A stretch of DNA of 6,761 bases. Origin: Hyphomicrobiales bacterium (GTDB lineage Bacteria > Pseudomonadota > Alphaproteobacteria > Rhizobiales > Afifellaceae). The stretch spans positions 1 through 6,761 of the forward strand of contig JACCSN010000637.1 of the NCBI GenBank assembly GCA_013812985.1, given 5' to 3'. A model generated the notes under the pieces. That model saw nothing but the letters and a program-made list of their open reading frames with translations, was not told the origin of the DNA and made no database searches. The position numbers and the translations under genes are program-made. Below, in pieces: positions 1 to 6,346 of this stretch; the first letter of the stretch is position 1, and each line of letters begins with the position of its first letter.

Positions 1-2
1 AC

Positions 3-764
3 CCAGGCCGCATCGACCTCGGCCTGGGCCGCGCACCGGGAACCGACCAGCTCACGATGCGGGCGCTCCGCCGTTCTCGATCTTGCCTTTGTGCCGGAAG
101 GCGCCACGCCGGCCGATGCGCTGCGAAATTCGCTCGATCTCGTAACCTGAGCGGTGCCGACACCTTTCCACAGGATGTGCTTGAGCTGCAGGCACTGCTT
201 GGGCCGCTTCAGCCTGGCCAGCGCGTCCAGGCCGTTCCCGGGACGGACACCAACGTGCCCCTCTGGATACTCGGCTCCAGCCTCTTCGGGGCGCAGCTCG
301 CAGCAATGCTGGGGCTGCCCTATGCCTTCGCGTCCCATTTCGCGCCGGACGCGCTCATGCCGGCTCTGGACGTGTATCGGGCCAAATTCCAATCATCAGC
401 ACAGCTCGATCGGCCGTACGCCATGGTTGGCGTGAACGTCATTGCGGCAGATACGGACGCGGCTGCACGCCGGCTCTTCACATCGGCGCAGCAGACCTTC
501 ACCAACATGTTCCGCGGGACACGGGGCAAGCTTCCTCCCCCGATCGACGAGATCGAGACCTACTGGACACCAATGGAGAAGGCGCAGGCTTCGAGCATGC
601 TGTCGTGTTCGGTCGTCGGGTCGCCCGACACGGTGCGCCGCGGCGTGCAGGAGTTCGCCGAGCGCACCGGGGCCGAAGAGCTCATTATTGCGACGGCGGT
701 CTACGATCACCAGGCGCGACTGCGTTCCTATGAAATCTTGGCCGAGGTCACACAGCGGGGCTGA
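3..764 (+). CDS. Luciferase-like flavin monooxygenase (LLM class, MsnO8-type), 3' part, with internal insertion
   Basis: This is the C-terminal part of a bacterial-luciferase-like, flavin-dependent oxidoreductase; the gene begins upstream of the window. The frame is open from base 3 and opens with the family signature [16 protein letters not shown] followed by ALRR. Downstream come FPQDVLEL, the core motif [16 protein letters not shown] with YAFASHFAP, and near the end [17 protein letters not shown], the usual C-terminal segment. The family binds FMN in a TIM barrel and acts in the cytosol; the substrate cannot be read from sequence. The oddity is at residues 25-47 of the visible part (bases 75-143). 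A Cys/Arg-rich stretch separates ALRR from [12 protein letters not shown], which are directly adjacent in relatives I know. The frame survives the insertion, so the protein may still be made, but its function is uncertain. An internal ATG at 57 is not a credible start because conserved sequence lies upstream of it. Family assignment is firm; activity is not. Confidence 0.88.
   Translation, partial: PGRIDLGLGRAPGTDQLTMRALRRSRSCLCAGRRHAGRCAAKFARSRNLSGADTFPQDVLELQALLGPLQPGQRVQAVPGTDTNVPLWILGSSLFGAQLAAMLGLPYAFASHFAPDALMPALDVYRAKFQSSAQLDRPYAMVGVNVIAADTDAAARRLFTSAQQTFTNMFRGTRGKLPPPIDEIETYWTPMEKAQASSMLSCSVVGSPDTVRRGVQEFAERTGAEELIIATAVYDHQARLRSYEILAEVTQRG
75..143. repeat. 69-base in-frame insertion inside the monooxygenase gene, with short direct repeats
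   Basis: The stretch interrupts the conserved block [12 protein letters not shown] of the luciferase-like protein and adds exactly 23 codons. CGT occurs at both junctions (72-74 and 141-143), and the 8-mer CTCGATCT occurs near both ends (76-83 and 133-140). Read one frame over, bases 76-150 give a natural-looking peptide, [20 protein letters not shown] plus DLVT and a stop, which resembles the tail of another protein that I cannot name. It could be a small duplicative insertion, a fragment of another gene, or an assembly artefact. The boundaries rest on remembered family sequences and may be off by a few bases. Confidence 0.5.
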
Positions 765-958
765 GCTATGATGGACAGATCGCATGCCTGCCCGGATTGA
801 TCCGGCCAATCTTTCAATCGATAGGCATCCGTGGACCAAGCAGCGCTACTCTGAGGAATAAAGCAGGTCGCTAAGTCGTCAGACCGATAACATCTGCACA
901 CGGCGGCCTCCTCCGCCGGCACGCTCGCAGAACCCGCGCGAACAGGACGGCCCTGCGG
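765..958. other. Convergent intergenic region with weak hairpins, no gene seen
   Basis: This region lies between the stop of the monooxygenase (+) and the stop of mcrC (-). Two small inverted repeats are visible: CCGGA/TCCGG at 792-805 with a 4-base loop, and CGGCGG/CCGCCG at 901-918 with a 6-base loop. Neither is followed by a T run on either strand, so they are not convincing intrinsic terminators, although one may help end transcription between the converging genes. No reading frame here resembles a protein. Confidence 0.4.
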
Positions 959-1987
959 CTACTGAACAAGCGAGCGGAGCTCTTCAGCCACCGCCGTCCA
1001 CGGCTGATCAAGATTCACAGTGGCGGCGGTTAATCGGTGCCCCTGGATTTTGTACCTAGCTCGCAGTCTTTCACCCACAGCCGGATACAGGAGAATGCCC
1101 TCCGCATCGGAAAACTCGGGGCCCCGCGCCTCCGCATTCTTCAGGTATGAAAACAGCTGGTATAGATCACCCGACTTAAGAGACGGCTTTCCATAGTACT
1201 GGGTTACTGCGGACGCGTAGTACTTCGTATCAAGAATGATCTGCCGGTGGGGAGATAACAACACGATGTCAGTCTGCATCGTAGGAACGAGGTCTGCGGC
1301 TTGTTGGGTCTCGGGTTCAGCGTCCCAAGCGAGTTGGAGCGCTTCCACTCGGAACGTTTTCTGCTCGATGGCATAGAAGTTCCGTACGAACGCCTGGAAC
1401 ACCAGCGCCATCTTTCGCTCGTCACGGAGTACATCCGTGAATTGAAATTTCGTTCCCTCCGGGTCCGGGAGGGTCGTCGCAAAGGCGAGCTCACAAACCC
1501 TCAACAGGAATGCGTAGTGGGAGTTATTCCTGTGCAGCTGGGCGCGCCCGAATAGGGATGCGTCGAGGCGAATTCGATCCACGGCGGCCAAGCGCTTATC
1601 CAGGGCCCGCAGCTCTCCCTGGAGGCGCCTGTCAACTGCACCCGTGCCCGCAAGGCGAACGATCGTTGATCGGAGGATCTGGTTTGGGAGCACGTTCGGG
1701 TCAAGCTCATCGAACGAGCAGACCAGCCGAGGCCTTCGCGTCATGATCAGGTTCATGCTGGCTGAGAGTTCCACCCGTCCTCGGATGGAAGGAATCTCCT
1801 CAGCGCGCTCAACGTAGTCGCGTGTCAATCCACGACGAAGGACTCGATGCGTTCCCTCAATAAGAACCTTTGCAAGTAGGTTTATCAGGTCCGGGCTGTC
1901 GTCGGCCCCAACAGGAACATTCTTTGCCTCATCAAAGCGCCGCCACGCGTAGAGAAAAAGAAAATAGATATTGCGAATCGGGATCAC
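959..1987 (-). CDS. mcrC: McrC-like subunit of type IV (modified-cytosine) restriction system
   Basis: This is the nuclease partner of the upstream McrB-like GTPase; together they would form a GTP-dependent complex that cuts foreign DNA carrying modified cytosine. The protein has 342 residues, close to E. coli McrC (about 350). It opens with the typical IPIRNIYFLFLYAW. A PD-(D/E)XK nuclease core is readable: TDIVL with D240, ILDTKYY with D253 and K255, then DLYQLFSYL with Q277. The helix before the core reads MALVFQAFVRNFY (193-205), where I expect FExFV in relatives, so residue 198 is Gln rather than Glu. Start choice: the frame begins with GTG at 1985-1987, preceded by AGG at 1995-1997 with a 7-base spacer, and lies 13 bases after the mcrB stop. 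No better start is available. It is almost certainly translated from the mcrB message. The methyl-reading function would lie in McrB, so the specificity is unknown. Confidence 0.9.
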   Translation of the reverse strand: MIPIRNIYFLFLYAWRRFDEAKNVPVGADDSPDLINLLAKVLIEGTHRVLRRGLTRDYVERAEEIPSIRGRVELSASMNLIMTRRPRLVCSFDELDPNVLPNQILRSTIVRLAGTGAVDRRLQGELRALDKRLAAVDRIRLDASLFGRAQLHRNNSHYAFLLRVCELAFATTLPDPEGTKFQFTDVLRDERKMALVFQAFVRNFYAIEQKTFRVEALQLAWDAEPETQQAADLVPTMQTDIVLLSPHRQIILDTKYYASAVTQYYGKPSLKSGDLYQLFSYLKNAEARGPEFSDAEGILLYPAVGERLRARYKIQGHRLTAATVNLDQPWTAVAEELRSLVQ

Positions 1988-1994
1988 GGAGATG

Positions 1995-1997
1995 CCT
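1995..1997 (-). promoter_or_regulatory. Ribosome binding site for mcrC (GTG start)
   Basis: On the minus strand AGG lies 7 bases before the GTG at 1987, inside the 13-base mcrB-mcrC gap. It supports the GTG start and translation of the pair from one message. It is a short match. Confidence 0.45.
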
Positions 1998-2000
1998 GAT

Positions 2001-4283
2001 TTAGGCCAGCAATCTCTTACGCCATTCCTCGAGCTTTCCGGGGCTGTCGAACCAGTACTCTCCCAGAAGGGGCAGCACCTCTGTCTCCACTACCTCCTGG
2101 TACCAGTGGTCATCGAGCACAGTCTCAGGCCGGCCACAGAAGAAGCTATGCCCGATGGTAAACCCGGGTCCAAGGTTTGTTGTGTCGGCCGCGATCTCAT
2201 CATTCAACTGGCCGACGCGGACGCGGATCATGTCAATCAGGTGATCTGAAGCACCAGAGTCGGACAGCAAAGCGGCAAATTTCACGTTATCCAGCCGGGG
2301 TCTCAGAGCAAAGAATGCGAAGCGCCGTCGGAGCGCATAGTCCACGACCGCAAGCGATCTATCAGCCGTGTTCATTAAACCCATAATGTGCACGTTTGCC
2401 GGCACGAAGAATGGGTCGTGCCCTTCATCAGCATAGGCAAGTGGGACTGCCCATTTGGGGGATCGCTTGTCGGCTTCGATGAGAAGCATGAGCTCCCCAA
2501 AGATCCTACTGACGTTCCCCCGGTTGATTTCATCGATAATGAATACGTGAGGCTTCGTCGGGTCGCGTCGGGCCTTCTCACAAAATGAAAAGAACCGCCC
2601 GTCCCGAAGTGCAAAGCTGGATTGAGTGGGTCGGTACCCTTGGACGAAGTCTTCGTAGGCATACGCCTGGTGAAACTGGACAAAGCTAATGCGGCTGTCA
2701 TCCTGCTCGCCTGTCAGGACGTATGCGAGAAGCTTCGCGGCAAACGACTTGCCCACCCCGGGTGGGCCTTGGATAATTACGTTCTTCTTCGCCCTCCAAA
2801 CCTGAACGATTTTTTGTACTTCGTCTCTGTCTAGAAAAAGGTCCTTCAGTGCATCATCGAGCGTGAAAGCTCTGGTTTTGGGCGGTTCCCCAGGTCCTGC
2901 GGGGTAGTTCGGAATGTGAGGCAGCGCTCTTCCCGACACATTCCGATACGTCGCGTCGAGCAGCTTCACGAGGGTTGGCGGTGCTTCGGTTAGGTATCCG
3001 CCCTGATTGAGCTCAAGGGAGGAATTGTAGAAAAGCCCCGAGCCTCGTTCAGCCTCCGCTATCCGCTTAAGCTCGTCTGCGTTGTCCGAACGGAAGATGG
3101 CTGCGCGGTCGAGCGGGGGTTCTAGCGGCGTGAAATCTGAAAGCTGAATGCGATAGGATGGCTGAAGTCCCCACGCTGTTCCGCTCACCCCTTCAAACTT
3201 GTCATCCAGCTCTTCCGCCACCACGGAAACGGCGGTTAGCCCGGCATTGTCAGTGAGGTGAAGGACGAGATCCCCTGGCACCACCCGACGCATATTCGAA
3301 TAGATATCGCGTCCACCCTTCCCGCGTTGGGGCGACCACAGAGCTTCGCCGAGACGATGTGGTCCATCTACGCGATCAGGTCTCCCCTGCACGATCGTCT
3401 TCTCGATCCACACACGCGGAAAAGTTCCTGATGGCGGGGTTGGCACCACCTCCTCTGAGGGCGCCGCGGGCCTCCAGCGCGTCTGAAGAGGTTCTCTATA
3501 ATAATCCAGTTCGTCGGTCCCGTATTCCTCGATCAGCTTAGTTCGGATCGCCAGAAGCGCTTGGTCAAGTGCACATGGAGTAGAGACGGCCGCATAAGGG
3601 TCGTCTCCCGGCCCAAGTAGAGTGCGAAAGTTCTCATAGATGCGGGTCTTATGGTTTCGGCTCGTGATCCGCTCGAATTCGTCGGGAAAGCAGAAGAACA
3701 GAAGCATATGACGCGCGGCTCGAACCTCACCCCCTTCTATATCGGTGACCAGGGCACACAGGCTCCACACTCCGCCTGGAGCGAGAAGCTCCTCACGCTG
3801 AGAAAGCGGAAGTGCTTTAAATTTCTCAAGGACCCTTAGTAGATAAACCAGTTCGTCCGGCACCTTAGTGTTGAATGCAGCGCCCGGATTTCCCACCCCC
3901 CTCAGCGCGTCGTCGGCTAGATACGCGGATGTTAGTGGATCAGATCCCGATTGTGCCCAAACCTCAGTGATGCGTTCTCGCTTTTTCTGCGCGCTGAAGT
4001 TCCTTTCGTGGGAAAATAGGAGCAGCAGCCAAAGCACCTCTGACGCAAGTCGCACGATTTTCGGAGCTGCCCCACTTAGCTGGCTGGCGAGCTTTGAATA
4101 GAAGGCCTCCGGTCCATCGAGCGGGTTTTCCACGACACGGGTCCGGAGCTCCGAGATGTTCTGAAGCGTCCAGAGGTCCTCGTTGGAAAACAGGCTACCG
4201 TCTTCCAGAAAGCACTTACGCTTCCATTCGTCCGCCGCCCGCAGAACCGCCTCGGTTTGAGGGTAACCGCTCCACCTGGCCAT
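2001..4283 (-). CDS. mcrB: McrB-like AAA+ GTPase with N-terminal PUA/EVE-like reader domain
   Basis: This is the motor and DNA-recognition subunit of a type IV restriction system, acting with the McrC encoded directly downstream. The protein has 760 residues, much longer than E. coli McrB (about 460). The C-terminal AAA+ module (about 472-760) is unmistakable: Walker A GPPGVGKS at 506-513, Walker B VFIIDEINRGN at 580-590 (D584, E585), and the McrB-specific MNTADRSL at 637-644 with ALRRRF just after. GHSFF (711-715) and a C-terminal LLGEYWFDSP follow. Residues about 288-390 (PRVWIEKTIV, LGEALWSP, VVPGDLVLHLTD, GLTAVSVVAEE) look like a PUA-superfamily EVE/ASCH-type domain, which reads modified bases in relatives; this is a moderate call. 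Residues 1-275 are mostly helical and include HMLLFFCFPDEFERITSRNH, a segment I associate with the N-terminal regions of McrB-type ATPases. The hydrophobic run near 83-90 is too short for a membrane helix. The ATG at 4283 has a weak GAG 7 bases upstream, with no in-frame alternative nearby. The gene is intact. Confidence 0.93.
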   Translation of the reverse strand: MARWSGYPQTEAVLRAADEWKRKCFLEDGSLFSNEDLWTLQNISELRTRVVENPLDGPEAFYSKLASQLSGAAPKIVRLASEVLWLLLLFSHERNFSAQKKRERITEVWAQSGSDPLTSAYLADDALRGVGNPGAAFNTKVPDELVYLLRVLEKFKALPLSQREELLAPGGVWSLCALVTDIEGGEVRAARHMLLFFCFPDEFERITSRNHKTRIYENFRTLLGPGDDPYAAVSTPCALDQALLAIRTKLIEEYGTDELDYYREPLQTRWRPAAPSEEVVPTPPSGTFPRVWIEKTIVQGRPDRVDGPHRLGEALWSPQRGKGGRDIYSNMRRVVPGDLVLHLTDNAGLTAVSVVAEELDDKFEGVSGTAWGLQPSYRIQLSDFTPLEPPLDRAAIFRSDNADELKRIAEAERGSGLFYNSSLELNQGGYLTEAPPTLVKLLDATYRNVSGRALPHIPNYPAGPGEPPKTRAFTLDDALKDLFLDRDEVQKIVQVWRAKKNVIIQGPPGVGKSFAAKLLAYVLTGEQDDSRISFVQFHQAYAYEDFVQGYRPTQSSFALRDGRFFSFCEKARRDPTKPHVFIIDEINRGNVSRIFGELMLLIEADKRSPKWAVPLAYADEGHDPFFVPANVHIMGLMNTADRSLAVVDYALRRRFAFFALRPRLDNVKFAALLSDSGASDHLIDMIRVRVGQLNDEIAADTTNLGPGFTIGHSFFCGRPETVLDDHWYQEVVETEVLPLLGEYWFDSPGKLEEWRKRLLA

Positions 4284-4321
4284 GGTGTCACTCGTCGATA
4301 AGGTCGTTGCTGGCGTTTCAC

Positions 4322-4342
4322 GTTAACCGACCGCTGATTAAC
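4322..4342. promoter_or_regulatory. Candidate operator: inverted repeat GTTAA-N11-TTAAC upstream of mcrB
   Basis: GTTAA at 4322-4326 and TTAAC at 4338-4342 form a perfect 5-base inverted repeat with an 11-base spacer. The repeat lies 39-59 bases before the mcrB start codon, where a repressor or activator would act. The arms are short and AT-rich and could occur by chance. No regulator gene lies in the window. Confidence 0.25.
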
Positions 4343-4355
4343 ATCTATGTTCGAA

Positions 4356-4407
4356 CTCCCCGAGCCAACCTCTGACCCTGACGGAAGATGGTCAGGCCGT
4401 CGGGGAG
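4356..4407. repeat. Nested inverted repeat in the mcrB-msrB divergent region
   Basis: An outer pair, CTCCCCG (4356-4362) and CGGGGAG (4401-4407), encloses an inner pair, CCTGAC (4377-4382) and GTCAGG (4391-4396), with an 8-base loop. An alternative inner pairing, GACGG (4380-4384) with CCGTC (4397-4401), overlaps both. The palindrome TTTTAAAA follows at 4412-4419. The structure would form in RNA of either strand, as a leader element or a small RNA. It is not next to the end of any gene, so a terminator role is not obvious. Confidence 0.4.
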
Positions 4408-4504
4408 GTACTTTTAAAATGGCGGCCTAAGCACACAGAAGTTCCCGGAAGCCGGCGACTACCGGTGTTTGCTACGAGCGAGTTGATCCACAACGACCAC
4501 CCGC

Positions 4505-4535
4505 TTGACCTTTCGATTGCTCATTCGGCGACATA
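4505..4535 (+). promoter_or_regulatory. Tentative msrB promoter
   Basis: TTGACC (4505-4510) resembles a -35 element. GACATA (4530-4535), 19 bases further on, is a poor -10 candidate. If used, transcription would start almost at the preferred msrB ATG (4546), giving a message with little or no leader. This would fit the missing Shine-Dalgarno sequence there. The spacing is longer than ideal, so this is weak. Confidence 0.18.
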
Positions 4536-4545
4536 TGTTCACGGC

Positions 4546-5022
4546 ATGACAGACGAACTCTCGACCACGACGAGCCCCTACACCTCGGGATCTGGATACG
4601 ACCTCGGGCCGATCTCACCCGCCGTGCGGGAACGCCTTGCTGAAAGGCTCACGTCCGAGGAGAGGCACATTCTGCTCGACCACGGCACCGAGCGACCGTT
4701 CTGCGGCGTTCTCTTGGACAACAAGGAACGTGGCACTTACGCATGCCGTCTCTGTGGCCTGCCGCTCTTCAAAGCAGGCGATAAGTTCGACTCCAGGACT
4801 GGCTGGCCAAGCTTCTTCAAACCATTCGACGAAGCGCACGTCCGCACGCTTGAGGACCGATCGCATGGGATGCTTCGGACTGAAACGCGCTGCGCCCGGT
4901 GTAAAAGCCACCTCGGCCACGTGTTCCCGGATGGTCCACCTCCGACCGGGCGGCGCTATTGCATGAACTCAGCTGCCCTGGAGTTCTTTCCTGAACGCGT
5001 CTCCCCTCCACAGTTGGCGTAA
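4546..5022 (+). CDS. msrB: Peptide-methionine (R)-S-oxide reductase MsrB
   Basis: MsrB reduces methionine-R-sulfoxide in proteins back to methionine and repairs oxidative damage, with thioredoxin as the usual reductant. From the ATG at 4546 the protein has 158 residues, normal for the family. Visible marks: ISPAVRERL and LTSEERHILLDHGTERPFCG; two CxxC zinc pairs, CRLC (67-70) and CARC (116-119); GWPSF (86-90); HLGHVFPDGPPPTG; and the catalytic RYCMNSAALEF with Cys139. The residue before GWPSF is Thr, so the resolving Cys found there in many MsrBs is absent; Cys53 in PFCG may take its place. Start choice: the frame extends back to a GTG at 4465, but those 27 residues do not look like MsrB and I see no signal peptide, so I prefer ATG 4546 despite no clear ribosome binding site. 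It heads a close + strand set with the thioredoxin-like gene 39 bases downstream. Confidence 0.93.
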   Translation: MTDELSTTTSPYTSGSGYDLGPISPAVRERLAERLTSEERHILLDHGTERPFCGVLLDNKERGTYACRLCGLPLFKAGDKFDSRTGWPSFFKPFDEAHVRTLEDRSHGMLRTETRCARCKSHLGHVFPDGPPPTGRRYCMNSAALEFFPERVSPPQLA

Positions 5023-5051
5023 GCCTGCGGCATCTCTGTTCCCTATGCTCC

Positions 5052-5055
5052 GAGG
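5052..5055 (+). promoter_or_regulatory. Ribosome binding site of the thioredoxin-like gene
   Basis: GAGG ends 6 bases before the ATG at 5062 and fixes that start. It lies in the 39-base gap after msrB, where I see no terminator. Confidence 0.5.
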
Positions 5056-5061
5056 TTCACG

Positions 5062-5613
5062 ATGGCAATCCAGACACCCACCACGACAGCGGCCACGCGC
5101 CTGATCCCTTTCAGCCTGAAGGGAACGGACGAGCGGATCTATGGACTTGGCGACATCAGGGGCGAGAACGGCACGCTCCTCATGTTCATCTGCAACCACT
5201 GCCCATACGTTAGAGCCGTCATCGCCCGCTTGGTGGAGGATTGCCGGGTGCTCCAGTCAGCCGGCATCGGCTGCGCCGCGATCATGCCGAATGACACGAT
5301 TGCCTACCCTGCGGACTCGTTCGAGAACATGAAGCTGTTTCCTGCCGAGCACGGCTTCACGTTCCCTTACCTGCTCGATGATACTCAGGAGACTGCAAGA
5401 GCCTACAGTGCGGTGTGCACACCGGACCTATTCGGGTTCAACAGCGCTGGCGCGCTGCAGTATCGGGGTCGGGTCGACAGCGCCGGGGCAAAGCCGCCCA
5501 CAGGGGACGAACGCCGCGAACTACGAGAGGCCATGTTGCAGATTGGTCGGACCGGAGCCGGTCCGTCTGAGCAAATTCCGTCAATGGGCTGCTCGATCAA
5601 GTGGCGCCATTGA
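5062..5613 (+). CDS. Thioredoxin-fold family protein (AhpC/TSA-like) with CNHC motif
   Basis: This 183-residue cytosolic protein belongs to a widespread thioredoxin-like family whose exact reaction is not settled; thiol-disulfide exchange or peroxide reduction is likely. The redox motif is FICNHCPYV (Cys44 and Cys47) at the start of the fold. The expected cis-proline region is VCTPDLFGF (Pro121), and the C-terminus carries the family ending IPSMGCSIKW (Cys177). SFENMKLF and GFTFPYLLDDTQETARAY are also typical. There is no signal peptide, so it is not a periplasmic TlpA-type protein. Additional cysteines occur at 61, 71 and 119. It sits between msrB and the SRAP gene on the same strand with gaps of 39 and 16 bases, suggesting one operon. 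A role as electron donor to MsrB is attractive but inferred from position only. Family assignment is strong; function is open. Confidence 0.9.
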   Translation: MAIQTPTTTAATRLIPFSLKGTDERIYGLGDIRGENGTLLMFICNHCPYVRAVIARLVEDCRVLQSAGIGCAAIMPNDTIAYPADSFENMKLFPAEHGFTFPYLLDDTQETARAYSAVCTPDLFGFNSAGALQYRGRVDSAGAKPPTGDERRELREAMLQIGRTGAGPSEQIPSMGCSIKWRH

Positions 5614-5629
5614 AAGTGAGCACCGGAGC

Positions 5630-6325
5630 ATGTGCGGGCGTTACGATAACCTGATCTCGAAGGACGCATACAAACGGGTGTTCCGACCCGAGCGGATGCC
5701 GCAGAGCAACTTTCCGCCTCGATACAATGTCGCCCCGACGGATCAGATTCCAATCATTCGCCTCGACCCGCGTGATGGCGAGCGGGAGCTTGTCATGGCC
5801 CGCTGGGGCTTGGTCCCTTGGTGGTCAAAAGAGCTGCCCAAGGTTCCGCACATCAATGCCCGGTGCGAGACGGTGCATGAGAAACCCTTGTTCCGGGAAG
5901 CGTTCGCGAAACGGCGGGCCTTGATCCCGGCCACGGGGTTCTTTGAGTGGCAGAAGCGTGCCGACGGTAAGCAGCCCTATCGATTTCGGCGGCAGGATCT
6001 CGAGCCATTCGCCTTTGCTGGGTTATGGGAGTTCGCCCGGGTTGCCGGCCAAGAGATCCTTTCGGCCGCGATCATCGTGGGCCGCCCCAATCCGTTGGTT
6101 GAGCCCATCCACGATCGGATGCCTGTGATCCTTTCGCCGGAGGACTACGACCGGTGGCTCGACCCCGACGCCTCTGTGGACGAACTCAGAGCCATGCTGA
6201 AGCCCTGCTCCGAGGACCTGCTGGAGGCCTATGCCGTGAACCGGGCCGTGAACAGCGTCCGCAATGACACCGAGGAGTGCATCGAGCGGGCCGCCGAGGA
6301 GGACGCCCTACTCAAGTTGAACTAA
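5630..6325 (+). CDS. SOS response-associated peptidase (SRAP), YedK/HMCES-type abasic-site DNA-protein crosslinker
   Basis: SRAP proteins bind abasic sites in single-stranded DNA and form a stable thiazolidine link through the N-terminal cysteine, protecting the lesion from breakage. The protein has 231 residues, normal length. It begins MCGRY, so Cys2 becomes the first residue after Met removal; this decides the start at 5630 even though the frame is open further upstream. The other active-site residues line up with E. coli YedK shifted by one: Asn76 in HINARCET, Glu106 in GFFEWQK and His161 in IHDRMPVIL. PPRYNVAPT (29-37) and MARWGLVPWW (56-65) are also family hallmarks. GTGAG at 5616-5620, 9 bases before the ATG, may serve the ribosome; the GGAG touching the start is too close. 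The gene follows the thioredoxin-like gene by 16 bases and ends 21 bases before the converging acetyltransferase. I see no clear LexA box, and regulation would come from the shared upstream promoter. Confidence 0.94.
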   Translation: MCGRYDNLISKDAYKRVFRPERMPQSNFPPRYNVAPTDQIPIIRLDPRDGERELVMARWGLVPWWSKELPKVPHINARCETVHEKPLFREAFAKRRALIPATGFFEWQKRADGKQPYRFRRQDLEPFAFAGLWEFARVAGQEILSAAIIVGRPNPLVEPIHDRMPVILSPEDYDRWLDPDASVDELRAMLKPCSEDLLEAYAVNRAVNSVRNDTEECIERAAEEDALLKLN

Positions 6326-6346
6326 TCCCTGCCGCCCTTTGCTGGC

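Noticed and set aside
396..839. Long minus-strand frame opposite the monooxygenase
   Set aside because: The plus-strand frame carries clear family motifs; the antisense protein has no recognisable features and results from GC-rich codon structure.
901..918. GC hairpin as an intrinsic terminator for mcrC or the monooxygenase
   Set aside because: No T run follows on either strand, so it was kept only as part of the intergenic description.
4076..4321. Overlapping minus-strand frame at the 5' end of mcrB
   Set aside because: It is out of frame with McrB, Arg/Ser-rich and without motifs; a shadow of the real gene.
4349..4370. TTCGAAC followed by C-rich sequence, resembling a tRNA T-loop and 3' end (possible att site)
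   Set aside because: The bases flanking the loop do not pair as a T-stem on either strand, and no acceptor or anticodon arm is present.
5378..5629. Upstream extension of the SRAP frame from an ATG at 5378
   Set aside because: SRAP requires Cys as residue 2 (MCGRY at 5630), and the extension overlaps the thioredoxin-like gene in another frame.
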